This document shows positions 27,201 to 33,546 of a stretch of DNA of 64,000 bases, one piece after another (the first letter of the stretch is position 1; each line of letters opens with the position of its first letter). Under the pieces are notes generated by a model. The model searched no databases. It was not told the DNA's origin and saw nothing but the letters and a program-made list of their open reading frames with translations. Made by a program: the position numbers and the translations under genes. Location of the stretch: NCBI GenBank assembly GCA_964497975.1, contig CAZCFO010000002.1:124001-188000 (forward strand), read 5' to 3'. This stretch comes from JABFSS01 sp964497975. GTDB taxonomy: Bacteria; Patescibacteriota; Gracilibacteria; Peribacterales; Peribacteraceae.

Positions 27201-27400
27201 CGAGCCTGAATGCGGTGAATGACGCCTCCGGAACGGCCATCATCCAGAACGTCGCCGCTCCGGGCATGCACCAGATCACGGAAACCCCCAAAGCCGGTTG
27301 GACAGTCCAATCGATGTCGCCGGTTAACGGCGACGTGATGGTCCAGCCGGGTTCCGCCTGCGCCACCCTGACGATCGTCAACCGAAAGACAGGGGGGTGA
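24239..27400 (+). CDS. Large multidomain surface protein with calcium-loop and CnaB-like repeats
   Basis: A 1053-residue exported protein; the start at 24239 gives a signal peptide ending near ALA (about residue 34). Its order is: a DUF11-like domain; three consecutive repeats of about 58 residues containing RSE(A/G)VANYENGN and NISS; a CnaB-like repeat; a calcium-type loop (DGADNDGDGKIDSQDPGC); a beta domain of about 150 residues; a second nearly identical calcium loop (DAADNDGDGKID); then three more CnaB-like repeats. Ser-rich linkers join the modules. No C-terminal anchor is visible. It is probably a long, rigid adhesin or sheath protein. A strong terminator follows. Confidence 0.82.
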   Translation: MARPRYGFLRRTVVFAVTVSTALATQPAGIALALSSDVTLNVQLQAPAGPFVDHLTNALAVAPGTDITVRLTYDNRMDRAGTDARIQAMIPAGFTLLPGTTKNCLHPTDSETLCNTSPGQMGPIVEQSVWNGSFLAISPTAGVEGVPPHETIGVLEMGRLHYLTLRSEGVANYENGNPYSPLNTRCAANISSRFENPYVNYAVPTSPTCPASGRDLFGQRWFIVRSEAVANYENGNPQPAVDTSCILNISSHFQNTPVAQYAVPGNPSCPSYSQDTLGKRYYVMRSEAVANYENGNFQDPDMNSCAINISSYFTNTPVATYAVPRNPSCPSVSHDLLDRTRGRGYIEFRMRASTVPGIYNLPATITGSEFTAASDAGAIEIRGPGTSSSSSSSSSPTASFGCIRVIKQTLTSAGAPFTSPEAFSFWMDGNQGISRTTDGSGTATFTNVAAPGMHHIDEFAKPGWFLQSVSPAGGDVMVQPGSSCAVVTFVNRQGASSSSSSSTPLFQCNDGADNDGDGKIDSQDPGCHSDGNAANPASYVSTDNDEANPAACIPGNQPTVLKSQFIITPNGYCSNAWQSQMCANQLPVDFVLASSTPSLLVQYHTYSGHCSSVRIHIRLDGILKTVTRFMGWPTDSTGFLDIGPVPAGNHQLTFQAEGTPGGCNTGTLGGWGGTVNIALPAQSCPVAPQCSDAADNDGDGKIDSQDPGCHSDGNAANPASYVPTGNDEFNAAASSSSSSSSTASTGVGCIRIVKQAQNAAGAPINSTEPFTFTLDGNPSLNVTTDANGNATFQNVAAPGIHTVAELSKSGWTLQSMSPANGEVLVQPGGNCAVLTVVNRQTGASSSSSSSSIGQGCIKVFKETYNASGQPIATVAQFTFVLDGGVQIQNDANGNAQFNAVSTGVHTVTEVLPQGWNQLNVTPASGVVIVSPGSQCAGVVFKNQQTLPVSSSVANANTGCIRIVKQTVTSAGAPITPVEPFTFILDGNPSLNAVNDASGTAIIQNVAAPGMHQITETPKAGWTVQSMSPVNGDVMVQPGSACATLTIVNRKTGG

Positions 27401-27475
27401 CGCTATTTCCGGAAAAAGGGGTTTTTCTCGGGGGAATAGCGGATAAAGCCAAAGCCGGCATTGCGCCGGCTTTTT
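27401..27475 (+). terminator. Double hairpin with intrinsic terminator
   Basis: A first hairpin pairs CGCTATT (27401-27407) with AATAGCG (27435-27441), with an A5/T5 match inside. It is followed by AAGCCGGC, a 5-nt loop and GCCGGCTT running into five T (27452-27475). This is a good factor-independent terminator for the 24239 gene. Confidence 0.85.
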
Positions 27476-27532
27476 GGCTTCCTAGGGGTATTTGGGGCCA
27501 AATTTGGACTATACATCAATAAAATTGTGTGA

Positions 27533-27538
27533 TATAAC
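27533..27538 (+). promoter_or_regulatory. Extended -10 promoter of the 27562 surface protein
   Basis: TGATATAAC, the same nine bases as at the 16426 gene. TATACA lies 17 nt upstream as a weak -35. The leader holds TTCCCCCTTTTGTCC. Confidence 0.65.
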
Positions 27539-27561
27539 TTCCCCCTTTTGTCCCCAATCCT

Positions 27562-29424
27562 ATGTTTTCGTCTGTCTGCCGCCGATTCCTCGCTGTTTCC
27601 CTGGCGCTCCCCCTCGTCCTCCCGCTGAGTGCGGTGGTAACCGTCGCCGAGCATGCCCATGCGGACTACACCGACTGCAGTGACGGCATCGACAACGACG
27701 GCGACCGCCGGATCGATTACCCCGAAGATCCCGAGTGCTCCTCCATCAACGACACGACGGAGGACTACAACCCCGGCATCTTCGTGACCGTCACGGACAA
27801 CCGCGACCAGATCAACCCGAGCGGCGCCCTCACGTACGTCATCACGCTCAAGCAGCAGCGCGACCCCGTGGCGCTCGTCGACGTGTCGTTTCATGTTCCC
27901 GCGCAGCATTCCATCGTCTCCACGAGCGATGACGGCTCCATCGTCCCCGGCACGGTGCACTGGACGAAGGTCGCCGTGTTCAAGGACAACGTGCGCCGCC
28001 TGCAGGTGCACGTCGCCGTGAGCCCCCATGCGGGCCGCGGTCAGCTGATCGTCGCCCAGGTGAGCGCGGGCAACAACCAGTCAACCGACACCACGATGAT
28101 CAACCCGCAGAACGTCCTCCCTTACCCGCAGAACCAGCTGCAGGTGACGGTGAGCGACCACCGCGACAACGCGCTCGGCGGCGATATCCTCGATTACGTC
28201 ATCACGGTCAAGAACCCCGAGCCGAACCCCGCCACGTTCCACGTGCAGGCGACGATCCCGCCCGCGCTGCAGATGATGGATGCCCAGGGCGCCGACCGCA
28301 TGGGCGACCGCCTCGTCTGGCAGAACATCACCCTCAACCCCGGGCAGGAGCGCGCCTTCGTCTTCCGCGCCTCCGTGCACAACCAGGTTCCCAACCGCTA
28401 TCCGATCCAGGTGGTGGCGCGCGCCGGCAATGTCGTCGCGACCGACCGCACGATCGTCGGCTCCGGCGGCGCGGGCCCGTACTCCCTCTTCGGCACCATC
28501 ACCGACAACCGGGATGTCGCCGAGCGCGGCGACCTGCTCACCTACCGCATCCACGTCGACAACACGTCCGGCCGCCTCGAGACGGGCGCCAACATCGACG
28601 CCGCCATCCCCAACTACGTCGAATTCGTTTCGGCGACGGAAGGCGGAACGCTCGACAACCGCAACGTCCGCTGGCTCCGCACGATCGTCGCCCCGGGCAG
28701 CAGCCGCGACCTGAGCTTCACGGTCCGCGTGCGCACCGACGCCCCCGATCGCGCCCTCCTGCGCGCCACGGCCACCATCCAGGGCGCCACGGCCAGCGAC
28801 ATCACGGAGGTCGGCGGCGGCCAGTACAGCTACGGCTCGTACATTTCGTCGTCCCGCGGCACCGGCTACGGCACCCCCGGATCCCTTTCGGTCCGAAAGA
28901 CCTCCGATAACCGCGCCGCCTACCCGGGCAGCACGGTCTCGTACACGCTGACAGTCCGCAACGCCGACGGCGGCGAGCTCCGCAACGTGGCGGTCACCGA
29001 TAACTTCAACCCGTCCGACTTCGTCGTCACGGACGCCGGCGCCGGCAACGTCGAGCAGGGCCGCATCGCCTGGAACATTGACACGCTCCGCCCCGGCGAG
29101 ACCCGTTCCTTCCGCTACACCGGGCGCATCGCGCGCGTCGGCGGCGATTCCCTCGTCAACACCGCCCAGGCCTACACCGCGGACCTCGATTACGCCGCCA
29201 TGGCGGGTTCCAACGTCGCGGTCTACGACGGTTACCACGGCGACTACCTGATGCCCCAGACGGGCGCCGGTGATTTCTTCGGCCCGATCGAAAACACCGC
29301 TCAGTTTCTCACGCCCGTGAGCGCGGCGACGGAGGGCAACGCCCTGCCGCTTCTTCTCTGGATTGCTTTGATTGTTGGAGGCGTGGCTGTGGGAGGTGTG
29401 GCAAGCAAGAAGTTCATCGTCTGA
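27562..29424 (+). CDS. DUF11-repeat surface protein with calcium loop and MPQTG signal
   Basis: A 620-residue exported protein with signal peptide (about 1-34). Immediately after it lies a calcium-binding-type loop (CSDGIDNDGDRRIDYPEDPEC), then four DUF11-like beta-sandwich domains of about 120 residues. Each starts with a (V/T)(T/S)DxRD or KTSDNR strand and contains Y.I..KN-type features. The C-terminus is LMPQTG, DFFGPIENTAQFLTP, a hydrophobic helix and a short basic tail. It is one of three proteins here sharing that signal. Likely an abundant envelope or S-layer-type protein. Confidence 0.85.
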   Translation: MFSSVCRRFLAVSLALPLVLPLSAVVTVAEHAHADYTDCSDGIDNDGDRRIDYPEDPECSSINDTTEDYNPGIFVTVTDNRDQINPSGALTYVITLKQQRDPVALVDVSFHVPAQHSIVSTSDDGSIVPGTVHWTKVAVFKDNVRRLQVHVAVSPHAGRGQLIVAQVSAGNNQSTDTTMINPQNVLPYPQNQLQVTVSDHRDNALGGDILDYVITVKNPEPNPATFHVQATIPPALQMMDAQGADRMGDRLVWQNITLNPGQERAFVFRASVHNQVPNRYPIQVVARAGNVVATDRTIVGSGGAGPYSLFGTITDNRDVAERGDLLTYRIHVDNTSGRLETGANIDAAIPNYVEFVSATEGGTLDNRNVRWLRTIVAPGSSRDLSFTVRVRTDAPDRALLRATATIQGATASDITEVGGGQYSYGSYISSSRGTGYGTPGSLSVRKTSDNRAAYPGSTVSYTLTVRNADGGELRNVAVTDNFNPSDFVVTDAGAGNVEQGRIAWNIDTLRPGETRSFRYTGRIARVGGDSLVNTAQAYTADLDYAAMAGSNVAVYDGYHGDYLMPQTGAGDFFGPIENTAQFLTPVSAATEGNALPLLLWIALIVGGVAVGGVASKKFIV

Positions 29425-29437
29425 ATCCCGTATGACG

Positions 29438-29484
29438 TATCATGAATTATGGATGTCCGAGAGGGCATCCCTAATTCATACTAC
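29438..29484 (+). repeat. AT-rich palindrome with GAGA loop
   Basis: A long imperfect hairpin: ATGAATTATGGATG followed by TCC, a GAGA loop, GGG and CATCCCTAATTCAT, then a run of CGTAATA-type repeats to about 29515. It lies between convergent genes and may terminate both. It belongs to the same family as 40513-40576 and 57367-57486. Confidence 0.6.
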
Positions 29485-29510
29485 GTAATACGTAATACAT
29501 AATACGTAAT

Positions 29511-30068
29511 TCATTCGACCGCCTTCTCCATCACAAACGTCTTCACCGTCTCCGGCAGCGTCTTCAGCATGTCCTCAATCCCCTTCCTCTCCTCCGCGGG
29601 TGGCACGCTCAGAACCCAGGCAGCCAGCTCCTCCCCTTTCGGATGCGATCCGCCGATGCCCAGCCGCAGACGGGGGAATTCCTCCCCCAGCACCACCACG
29701 ACCGACCGCAGGCCGTTGTGGGTGCCCGCTCCGCCCTTCATGCGCAGGCGCGCTTCACCCAACGGCAGGTCGAGATCATCGGACACCACCAGGATCTGTT
29801 CGCGGGGGTTGAGCTTGTAGAATTCCACCAGCTTGCGGATGCACTCCCCGGAGCGGTTGACGAACGTGAGGGGCTTCACCAGCAGCACGGGAACCGTGAC
29901 GATGCGCGCCTCCTGCGCGACGCACTGGAATTTCTGCGTTTCCTTCCACGGGCCCTCGCCGTACGTGCCGGACAGGACATCGATCGCCTGGAAGCCCACG
30001 TTGTGCCGGGTGTTCTCGTACTGCTTCCCCGGATTGCCGATACCGATGATGATCAAATGGGGCTTCAT
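29511..30068 (-). CDS. pth: Peptidyl-tRNA hydrolase
   Basis: A 185-residue enzyme that frees tRNA from peptidyl-tRNAs dropped from ribosomes. The family signature is complete: GIGNPGKQYENTRHNVGF near the start (with the catalytic His in TRHN), the VSDDLDLPLGEARLRMKGGAGTHNGLRS block, and the GIGGSHP segment. Length is typical. The gene starts 4 nt after the stop of the PH-domain gene and lacks its own -10 element, so the two form an operon. Confidence 0.95.
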   Translation of the reverse strand: MKPHLIIIGIGNPGKQYENTRHNVGFQAIDVLSGTYGEGPWKETQKFQCVAQEARIVTVPVLLVKPLTFVNRSGECIRKLVEFYKLNPREQILVVSDDLDLPLGEARLRMKGGAGTHNGLRSVVVVLGEEFPRLRLGIGGSHPKGEELAAWVLSVPPAEERKGIEDMLKTLPETVKTFVMEKAVE

Positions 30069-30072
30069 GGGG

Positions 30073-30747
30073 TCAGGCCTTGGGCAGGCCGATGCGGCTG
30101 GAGCTGAAGGCTTTTTTGGTCGGCCGCGACGGCACGGGCTTTTCGTCCGTCGACAGAGCCGGCTTCGATCCCTTCAGGGCGCTCTCCTGGATATGTCCGG
30201 CGACGAAATCCGACAGCAGCGTCTGGATGTGCTTGGCGTTCTTCATGTTCTTGGAATGCAGGTAGCCCTCCATGTTGCGCAGGATTTCGGATTCGACGCG
30301 GCGCGGGTTGGGCACCTGTGCCACCGAGATGGCCGAGCCGGTGGAAATCTTCTCGATCGATACCGACCCGTAGCGCAGCAGGGTGCCCAGGACTCCCTGG
30401 ATCTCGTAACTGACGCCCTGGATGTCGCTATAGAGGATGCGGGCGGACTGCCGGTGAAACCATCCCTTCCATTCGAGATCGATGATCCCGTGATCAGTGA
30501 TGATCCAGGCGTCGAGGTAATAATCGAAAAAATTCCGGGACAGCCACAGAAGCGACAACCCCTCCCACAGCAGGCCCGTGACCAGCGCGGTCTGCGAATG
30601 GCGCAGCACCAGCAGGGCCGCTGCTGCAAGAAACGAAGCGGCGGGCAGCGCGAGAACCCGCAGGCCCAGCAGCCAGTGCCGGTGCACGATCATCCGGACG
30701 TGCTCGTCGTCCTCCAGATGCTTATGAAACAGCAGGGAATCCAGCAT
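30073..30747 (-). CDS. Membrane protein with bacterial PH (YdbT-like) domain
   Basis: A 224-residue protein. Two hydrophobic helices (about 25-70) are followed by a bacterial PH-type beta domain (DAWIITDHGIIDLEWKG ... IQGVSYEIQGVLGTLLRYGSVSI), then a helical basic tail. The start at 30747 (MLDSLL) is preceded by TACACT ending 7 nt upstream, which overrules the longer frame to 30825. It is the first gene of an operon with pth and divergent from lepB. Membrane-association role inferred. Confidence 0.8.
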   Translation of the reverse strand: MLDSLLFHKHLEDDEHVRMIVHRHWLLGLRVLALPAASFLAAAALLVLRHSQTALVTGLLWEGLSLLWLSRNFFDYYLDAWIITDHGIIDLEWKGWFHRQSARILYSDIQGVSYEIQGVLGTLLRYGSVSIEKISTGSAISVAQVPNPRRVESEILRNMEGYLHSKNMKNAKHIQTLLSDFVAGHIQESALKGSKPALSTDEKPVPSRPTKKAFSSSRIGLPKA

Positions 30748-30754
30748 GGCCCCC

Positions 30755-30760
30755 AGTGTA
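30755..30760 (-). promoter_or_regulatory. -10 promoter of the PH-domain/pth operon
   Basis: TACACT on the minus strand, ending 7 nt before the ATG at 30747. Confidence 0.55.
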
Positions 30761-30803
30761 CATCTATCGCGCAAAGTGCTGTACACAAGCGGGATGGCAC
30801 TCC

Positions 30804-30809
30804 TACAAT
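30804..30809 (+). promoter_or_regulatory. -10 promoter of lepB, leaderless start
   Basis: TACAAT ends 8 nt before the ATG at 30818. It lies inside the longer frame that begins at 30746, so the shorter start is favoured. Confidence 0.6.
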
Positions 30810-30817
30810 TCCCGGGC

Positions 30818-31444
30818 ATGCGCATCCAAAAACACGGTTTCTGGTATCACCTGCTCGACGTTCTGTTCAACATCGTCGTGATCGTGGCCATTGTGGCGGC
30901 AATCAGGACGTTCCTCGTCTCCCCCTTCCAGGTGGAAGGCAGCTCGATGGTGGATACCCTCGCCGACAAGGAATACATCATCATCAACAAATTCGCCTAC
31001 CTTGCGGGCGATCCCAGGCGCGGCGACGTGGTGGTGTTCCGGCCTCCCAACGATCCGGACAAATATTACGTGAAGCGAGTCATCGGCATGCCGGGCGACA
31101 AGGTGATCATCCGCGACGGGTTCGTGTACCTGCAGACCCCCGACGACACGACCGAGAGGAAAATCGACGAATCCTCGTACCTCAATTCGCGCAATATCGG
31201 CCAGACGTATCGGCACCCGCCCAGCAGCGGCGACAAGACGCCCGAAGTCTACGAGGTTCCGGCGGACCAGTATTTCCTCCTGGGCGACAACCGCCAGGGC
31301 AGCCTGGATTCGCGGAGCTTCATGACCGAAAGCGGCAAGCCCGTGCCGTTCGTCGCCGATGCCGAAATCAAGGGGCGCGTCTGGTTTATCGCTTTGCCCA
31401 TCACCAAGATTCACGCGATCGAGGCGCCGGAGTACGGCATCTGA
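30818..31444 (+). CDS. lepB: Signal peptidase I
   Basis: A 208-residue membrane protease that removes signal peptides from exported proteins, needed for the many secreted products encoded here. One N-terminal membrane helix (about 13-34) is followed by the EGSSM motif with the nucleophile Ser43, the YYVKRVIGMPGD motif with the general-base Lys86, and a C-terminal GDNRQGSLDSR box. The start is fixed by the promoter position. A 30-residue insert between the Lys motif and the GDNR box is moderately long but normal for the family. Confidence 0.93.
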   Translation: MRIQKHGFWYHLLDVLFNIVVIVAIVAAIRTFLVSPFQVEGSSMVDTLADKEYIIINKFAYLAGDPRRGDVVVFRPPNDPDKYYVKRVIGMPGDKVIIRDGFVYLQTPDDTTERKIDESSYLNSRNIGQTYRHPPSSGDKTPEVYEVPADQYFLLGDNRQGSLDSRSFMTESGKPVPFVADAEIKGRVWFIALPITKIHAIEAPEYGI

Positions 31445-31460
31445 AACCCGATCCAGCCGC

Positions 31461-31799
31461 TCACCGCGTGAATGTGCGGACGGCCGGCCTCTGGATGGCG
31501 CGCGGAGCCTGGAAGCTGCGCGACTGCGCCGCCGCTGCGGACTCGCGCATTTTCTGCAGACGCATCATGGGGATCATCCGCTGCGAGCTGAGTGAGGCCG
31601 CATTGCGCAACGGGGGCCGGGTCGTCGTCACTGCCGGGCGAGTCACACTGCGTCCGGAGATGCCTGACGGCTGCCGGACCGTCTGCGCCGTCATGGACTG
31701 TGCGTACGACAGCACCGCGCCGAGGGACGCGAGAGAGATGGCGAACACGGCTGTCAGGATCTGGATGCGAAGCGCGTGAACATTCTGGAGCGAGGTCAT
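31461..31799 (-). CDS. Small secreted or membrane-anchored basic protein
   Basis: A 112-residue frame with an N-terminal hydrophobic segment (about 12-34, ending YAQS) that looks like a signal peptide, followed by a basic, Arg/Ser/Thr/Pro-rich region without a fold signature. TATAAT on the minus strand at 31834-31829 could be its -10, leaving a leader of about 25 nt. Unknown family. Convergent with lepB. Confidence 0.5.
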   Translation of the reverse strand: MTSLQNVHALRIQILTAVFAISLASLGAVLSYAQSMTAQTVRQPSGISGRSVTRPAVTTTRPPLRNAASLSSQRMIPMMRLQKMRESAAAAQSRSFQAPRAIQRPAVRTFTR

Positions 31800-31897
31800 A
31801 GAGAGAATGGATGTGGATATATGAAGCTATTATACAATATTTAAAATATTTAGCAAATTCATTCGTGTCAACGCAGAAGAAGCGCCTCTCGATTCTC

Positions 31898-31925
31898 TTG
31901 CGGCAAACGTGCCATACGCTACAAT
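31898..31925 (+). promoter_or_regulatory. Promoter of secE-nusG
   Basis: TTGCGG, a 16-nt spacer, then TACAAT (31920-31925). The predicted transcript begins just before the hairpin at 31933. Confidence 0.65.
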
Positions 31926-31932
31926 AGGAACG

Positions 31933-31949
31933 GCCCTCGGGGCTTTTTT
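31933..31949 (+). terminator. Hairpin plus six T in the secE leader (possible attenuator)
   Basis: GCCC and GGGC with a 3-nt loop, followed by TTTTTT, between the secE promoter and its ATG at 31965. The stem is only 4 bp, so it may act as a weak attenuator or as a 5'-end stabilising hairpin. Confidence 0.45.
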
Positions 31950-31964
31950 CATATCACCCGCACA

Positions 31965-32159
31965 ATGTTTACCGCCGTCTCCACGTACATCAATGGCGCG
32001 ATCCAGGAGCTCGAGCTCGTCCGCTGGCCCACGCGCCAGCAGGCGGTCCGTCTTTCCGTGATCGTTTCGATTTTCACCGTTGTCTCGGCTGTGTTGTTCG
32101 GCGCCGTGGACTTCATCCTCAACCGATCACTCCACTTCCTCCTTTCCATCACCCTCTGA
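31965..32159 (+). CDS. secE: Preprotein translocase subunit SecE
   Basis: A 64-residue single-span SecE. The amphipathic stretch ELELVRWPTRQQAV precedes a membrane helix, the standard short bacterial form. It works with SecY and SecG in the export channel. nusG starts one base after its stop, the widespread secE-nusG order. The ribosomal protein genes that often follow (rplK, rplA) are not here. Confidence 0.95.
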   Translation: MFTAVSTYINGAIQELELVRWPTRQQAVRLSVIVSIFTVVSAVLFGAVDFILNRSLHFLLSITL

Positions 32160-32160
32160 T

Positions 32161-32706
32161 ATGGGCAAGCAGGATCCACGCGCAGGGCGCAACTGGTACG
32201 TGCTGCACACGTATTCCGGCTACGAAGACAGCGTCAAGCAGGCTCTCGAGCAGCGCATTGAGTCTCTCGGCATGCAGGATTACATCTACACGGTGATGGT
32301 GCCCAAGGAGAAGCAGCTTGTGTTCAAAAAGGGCGAGCCGGTCGAGGAGGAAAAGAAGCTCTTTCCGGGCTACGTCCTCGTCAACATGGTCGTGACCGAT
32401 GAGAGCTGGTACGTCGTCCGCAACACGCCCAACGTCACGGGTTTCGTCGGCTCCGGCAACATCCCGGTCGCCGTGAGCCCCGAGGAATTCGGCGTCATCG
32501 AGCGCCGCATCGGCGAGGAACAGGCCAAATTCCGCAGCGACTTCCAGGTGGGCGATCTCGTGGTGATCATCGACGGACCCTTCAAGAACTACGAGGGCAG
32601 CGTCCAGAGCGTCGACGTGAACAAGGGCAAGCTGAACGTCGCCGTTCTCATCTTCGACCGCGAGACACCCGTGGAACTGGATTTCACCCAGGTGAAGAAG
32701 AAATAA
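32161..32706 (+). CDS. nusG: Transcription termination/antitermination factor NusG
   Basis: A 181-residue NusG. The NGN domain begins NWYVLHTYSGYEDSVK and includes KKLFPGYVLVNM; the C-terminal KOW domain has FQVGDLVVIIDGPFKNYEG. Length and motifs are typical. The start at 32161 follows the secE stop by one base, so translation is coupled; upstream in-frame codons fall inside secE. Confidence 0.97.
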   Translation: MGKQDPRAGRNWYVLHTYSGYEDSVKQALEQRIESLGMQDYIYTVMVPKEKQLVFKKGEPVEEEKKLFPGYVLVNMVVTDESWYVVRNTPNVTGFVGSGNIPVAVSPEEFGVIERRIGEEQAKFRSDFQVGDLVVIIDGPFKNYEGSVQSVDVNKGKLNVAVLIFDRETPVELDFTQVKKK

Positions 32707-32764
32707 CGTTGCATTCCTGGGCTGCTGTGGCAGGATTCGCGCCTTTTGCGAATCACATTGCGGT

Positions 32765-33262
32765 ATGGAACTGGGACCCCTCCAGCAGCGGCAGTACATG
32801 GATCCCCGGCACATCAAGGAGGTGATGCTGATGATCCACAAGGCGTCCGATATGCCCTTCGGCGATGCTGTTGATCTCAGCGATAAACCCGATCTGGAAG
32901 CGTTGCTGGGCACGCTCGGAAAAATGTGCGCATCCATTGAGCCCGATATGGACAGAATCAACAGGTTCCTGTTGCTCAATCGCGAGTACCCGGGCTTTCT
33001 GGAGACAGCGAAAGCAATCGTCTCTTCGTGCAGGGAGACGAATATGATTGAAAGCATGGGCCTGGTGGAGATCTCTCTGCAGAGATATTTTCATACTCTG
33101 CTCATGGAAGCCGGTGCATATTCGGAGGAGGTCCAGGCGGAAATCGAATCGGTTCCCCTGCACTCCCCGTTCTACAATTTGATGATCATTATTCGAAACA
33201 TGTACCGCGACCGGCTTGCCCGCGGCAACGAAAACGAGGACGGGGAAGAGTTGGTTGCCTGA
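32765..33262 (+). CDS. Hypothetical helical protein
   Basis: A 165-residue protein, mostly helical in appearance, without signal peptide or membrane segment, ending in an acidic tail (NENEDGEEL). It sits between nusG and an acylphosphatase on the same strand. No family recognised. Confidence 0.6.
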   Translation: MELGPLQQRQYMDPRHIKEVMLMIHKASDMPFGDAVDLSDKPDLEALLGTLGKMCASIEPDMDRINRFLLLNREYPGFLETAKAIVSSCRETNMIESMGLVEISLQRYFHTLLMEAGAYSEEVQAEIESVPLHSPFYNLMIIIRNMYRDRLARGNENEDGEELVA

Positions 33263-33267
33263 TTCTG

Positions 33268-33273
33268 TATCAT
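33268..33273 (+). promoter_or_regulatory. -10 promoter of the acylphosphatase gene
   Basis: TATCAT, ending 6 nt before the ATG at 33280. Confidence 0.5.
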
Positions 33274-33279
33274 TCCATC

Positions 33280-33546
33280 ATGCCTGCACGTCACCTGCTG
33301 ATCACCGGTATCGTACAGGGCGTGTTTTTCCGTGCTGAGACGAGGAAGAAGGCGCAGGAACTTAGCCTCGCCGGTTGGGTCCGCAACCTTGCCGATGGAT
33401 CCGTCGAGGCGCATGCCCAAGGGCCGGACGACGCCCTCGATCAACTGGAGCAGTGGTGCCGGCGCGGACCGCCGCGCGCGCGGGTGGATGACCTCGTCGT
33501 TACGCCTGCGGAGGAGACGACGTCGGATGTATTTGAGATCCTCTGA
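33280..33546 (+). CDS. acyP: Acylphosphatase
   Basis: An 88-residue enzyme hydrolysing acyl phosphates. Family motifs are GIVQGVFFRAETRKKAQELSL-like (with the catalytic Arg), GWVRNLADGSVEAHAQG (with the catalytic Asn) and a final beta strand. The 3' end overlaps the 3' end of the convergent murJ by 47 nt. Confidence 0.93.
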   Translation: MPARHLLITGIVQGVFFRAETRKKAQELSLAGWVRNLADGSVEAHAQGPDDALDQLEQWCRRGPPRARVDDLVVTPAEETTSDVFEIL

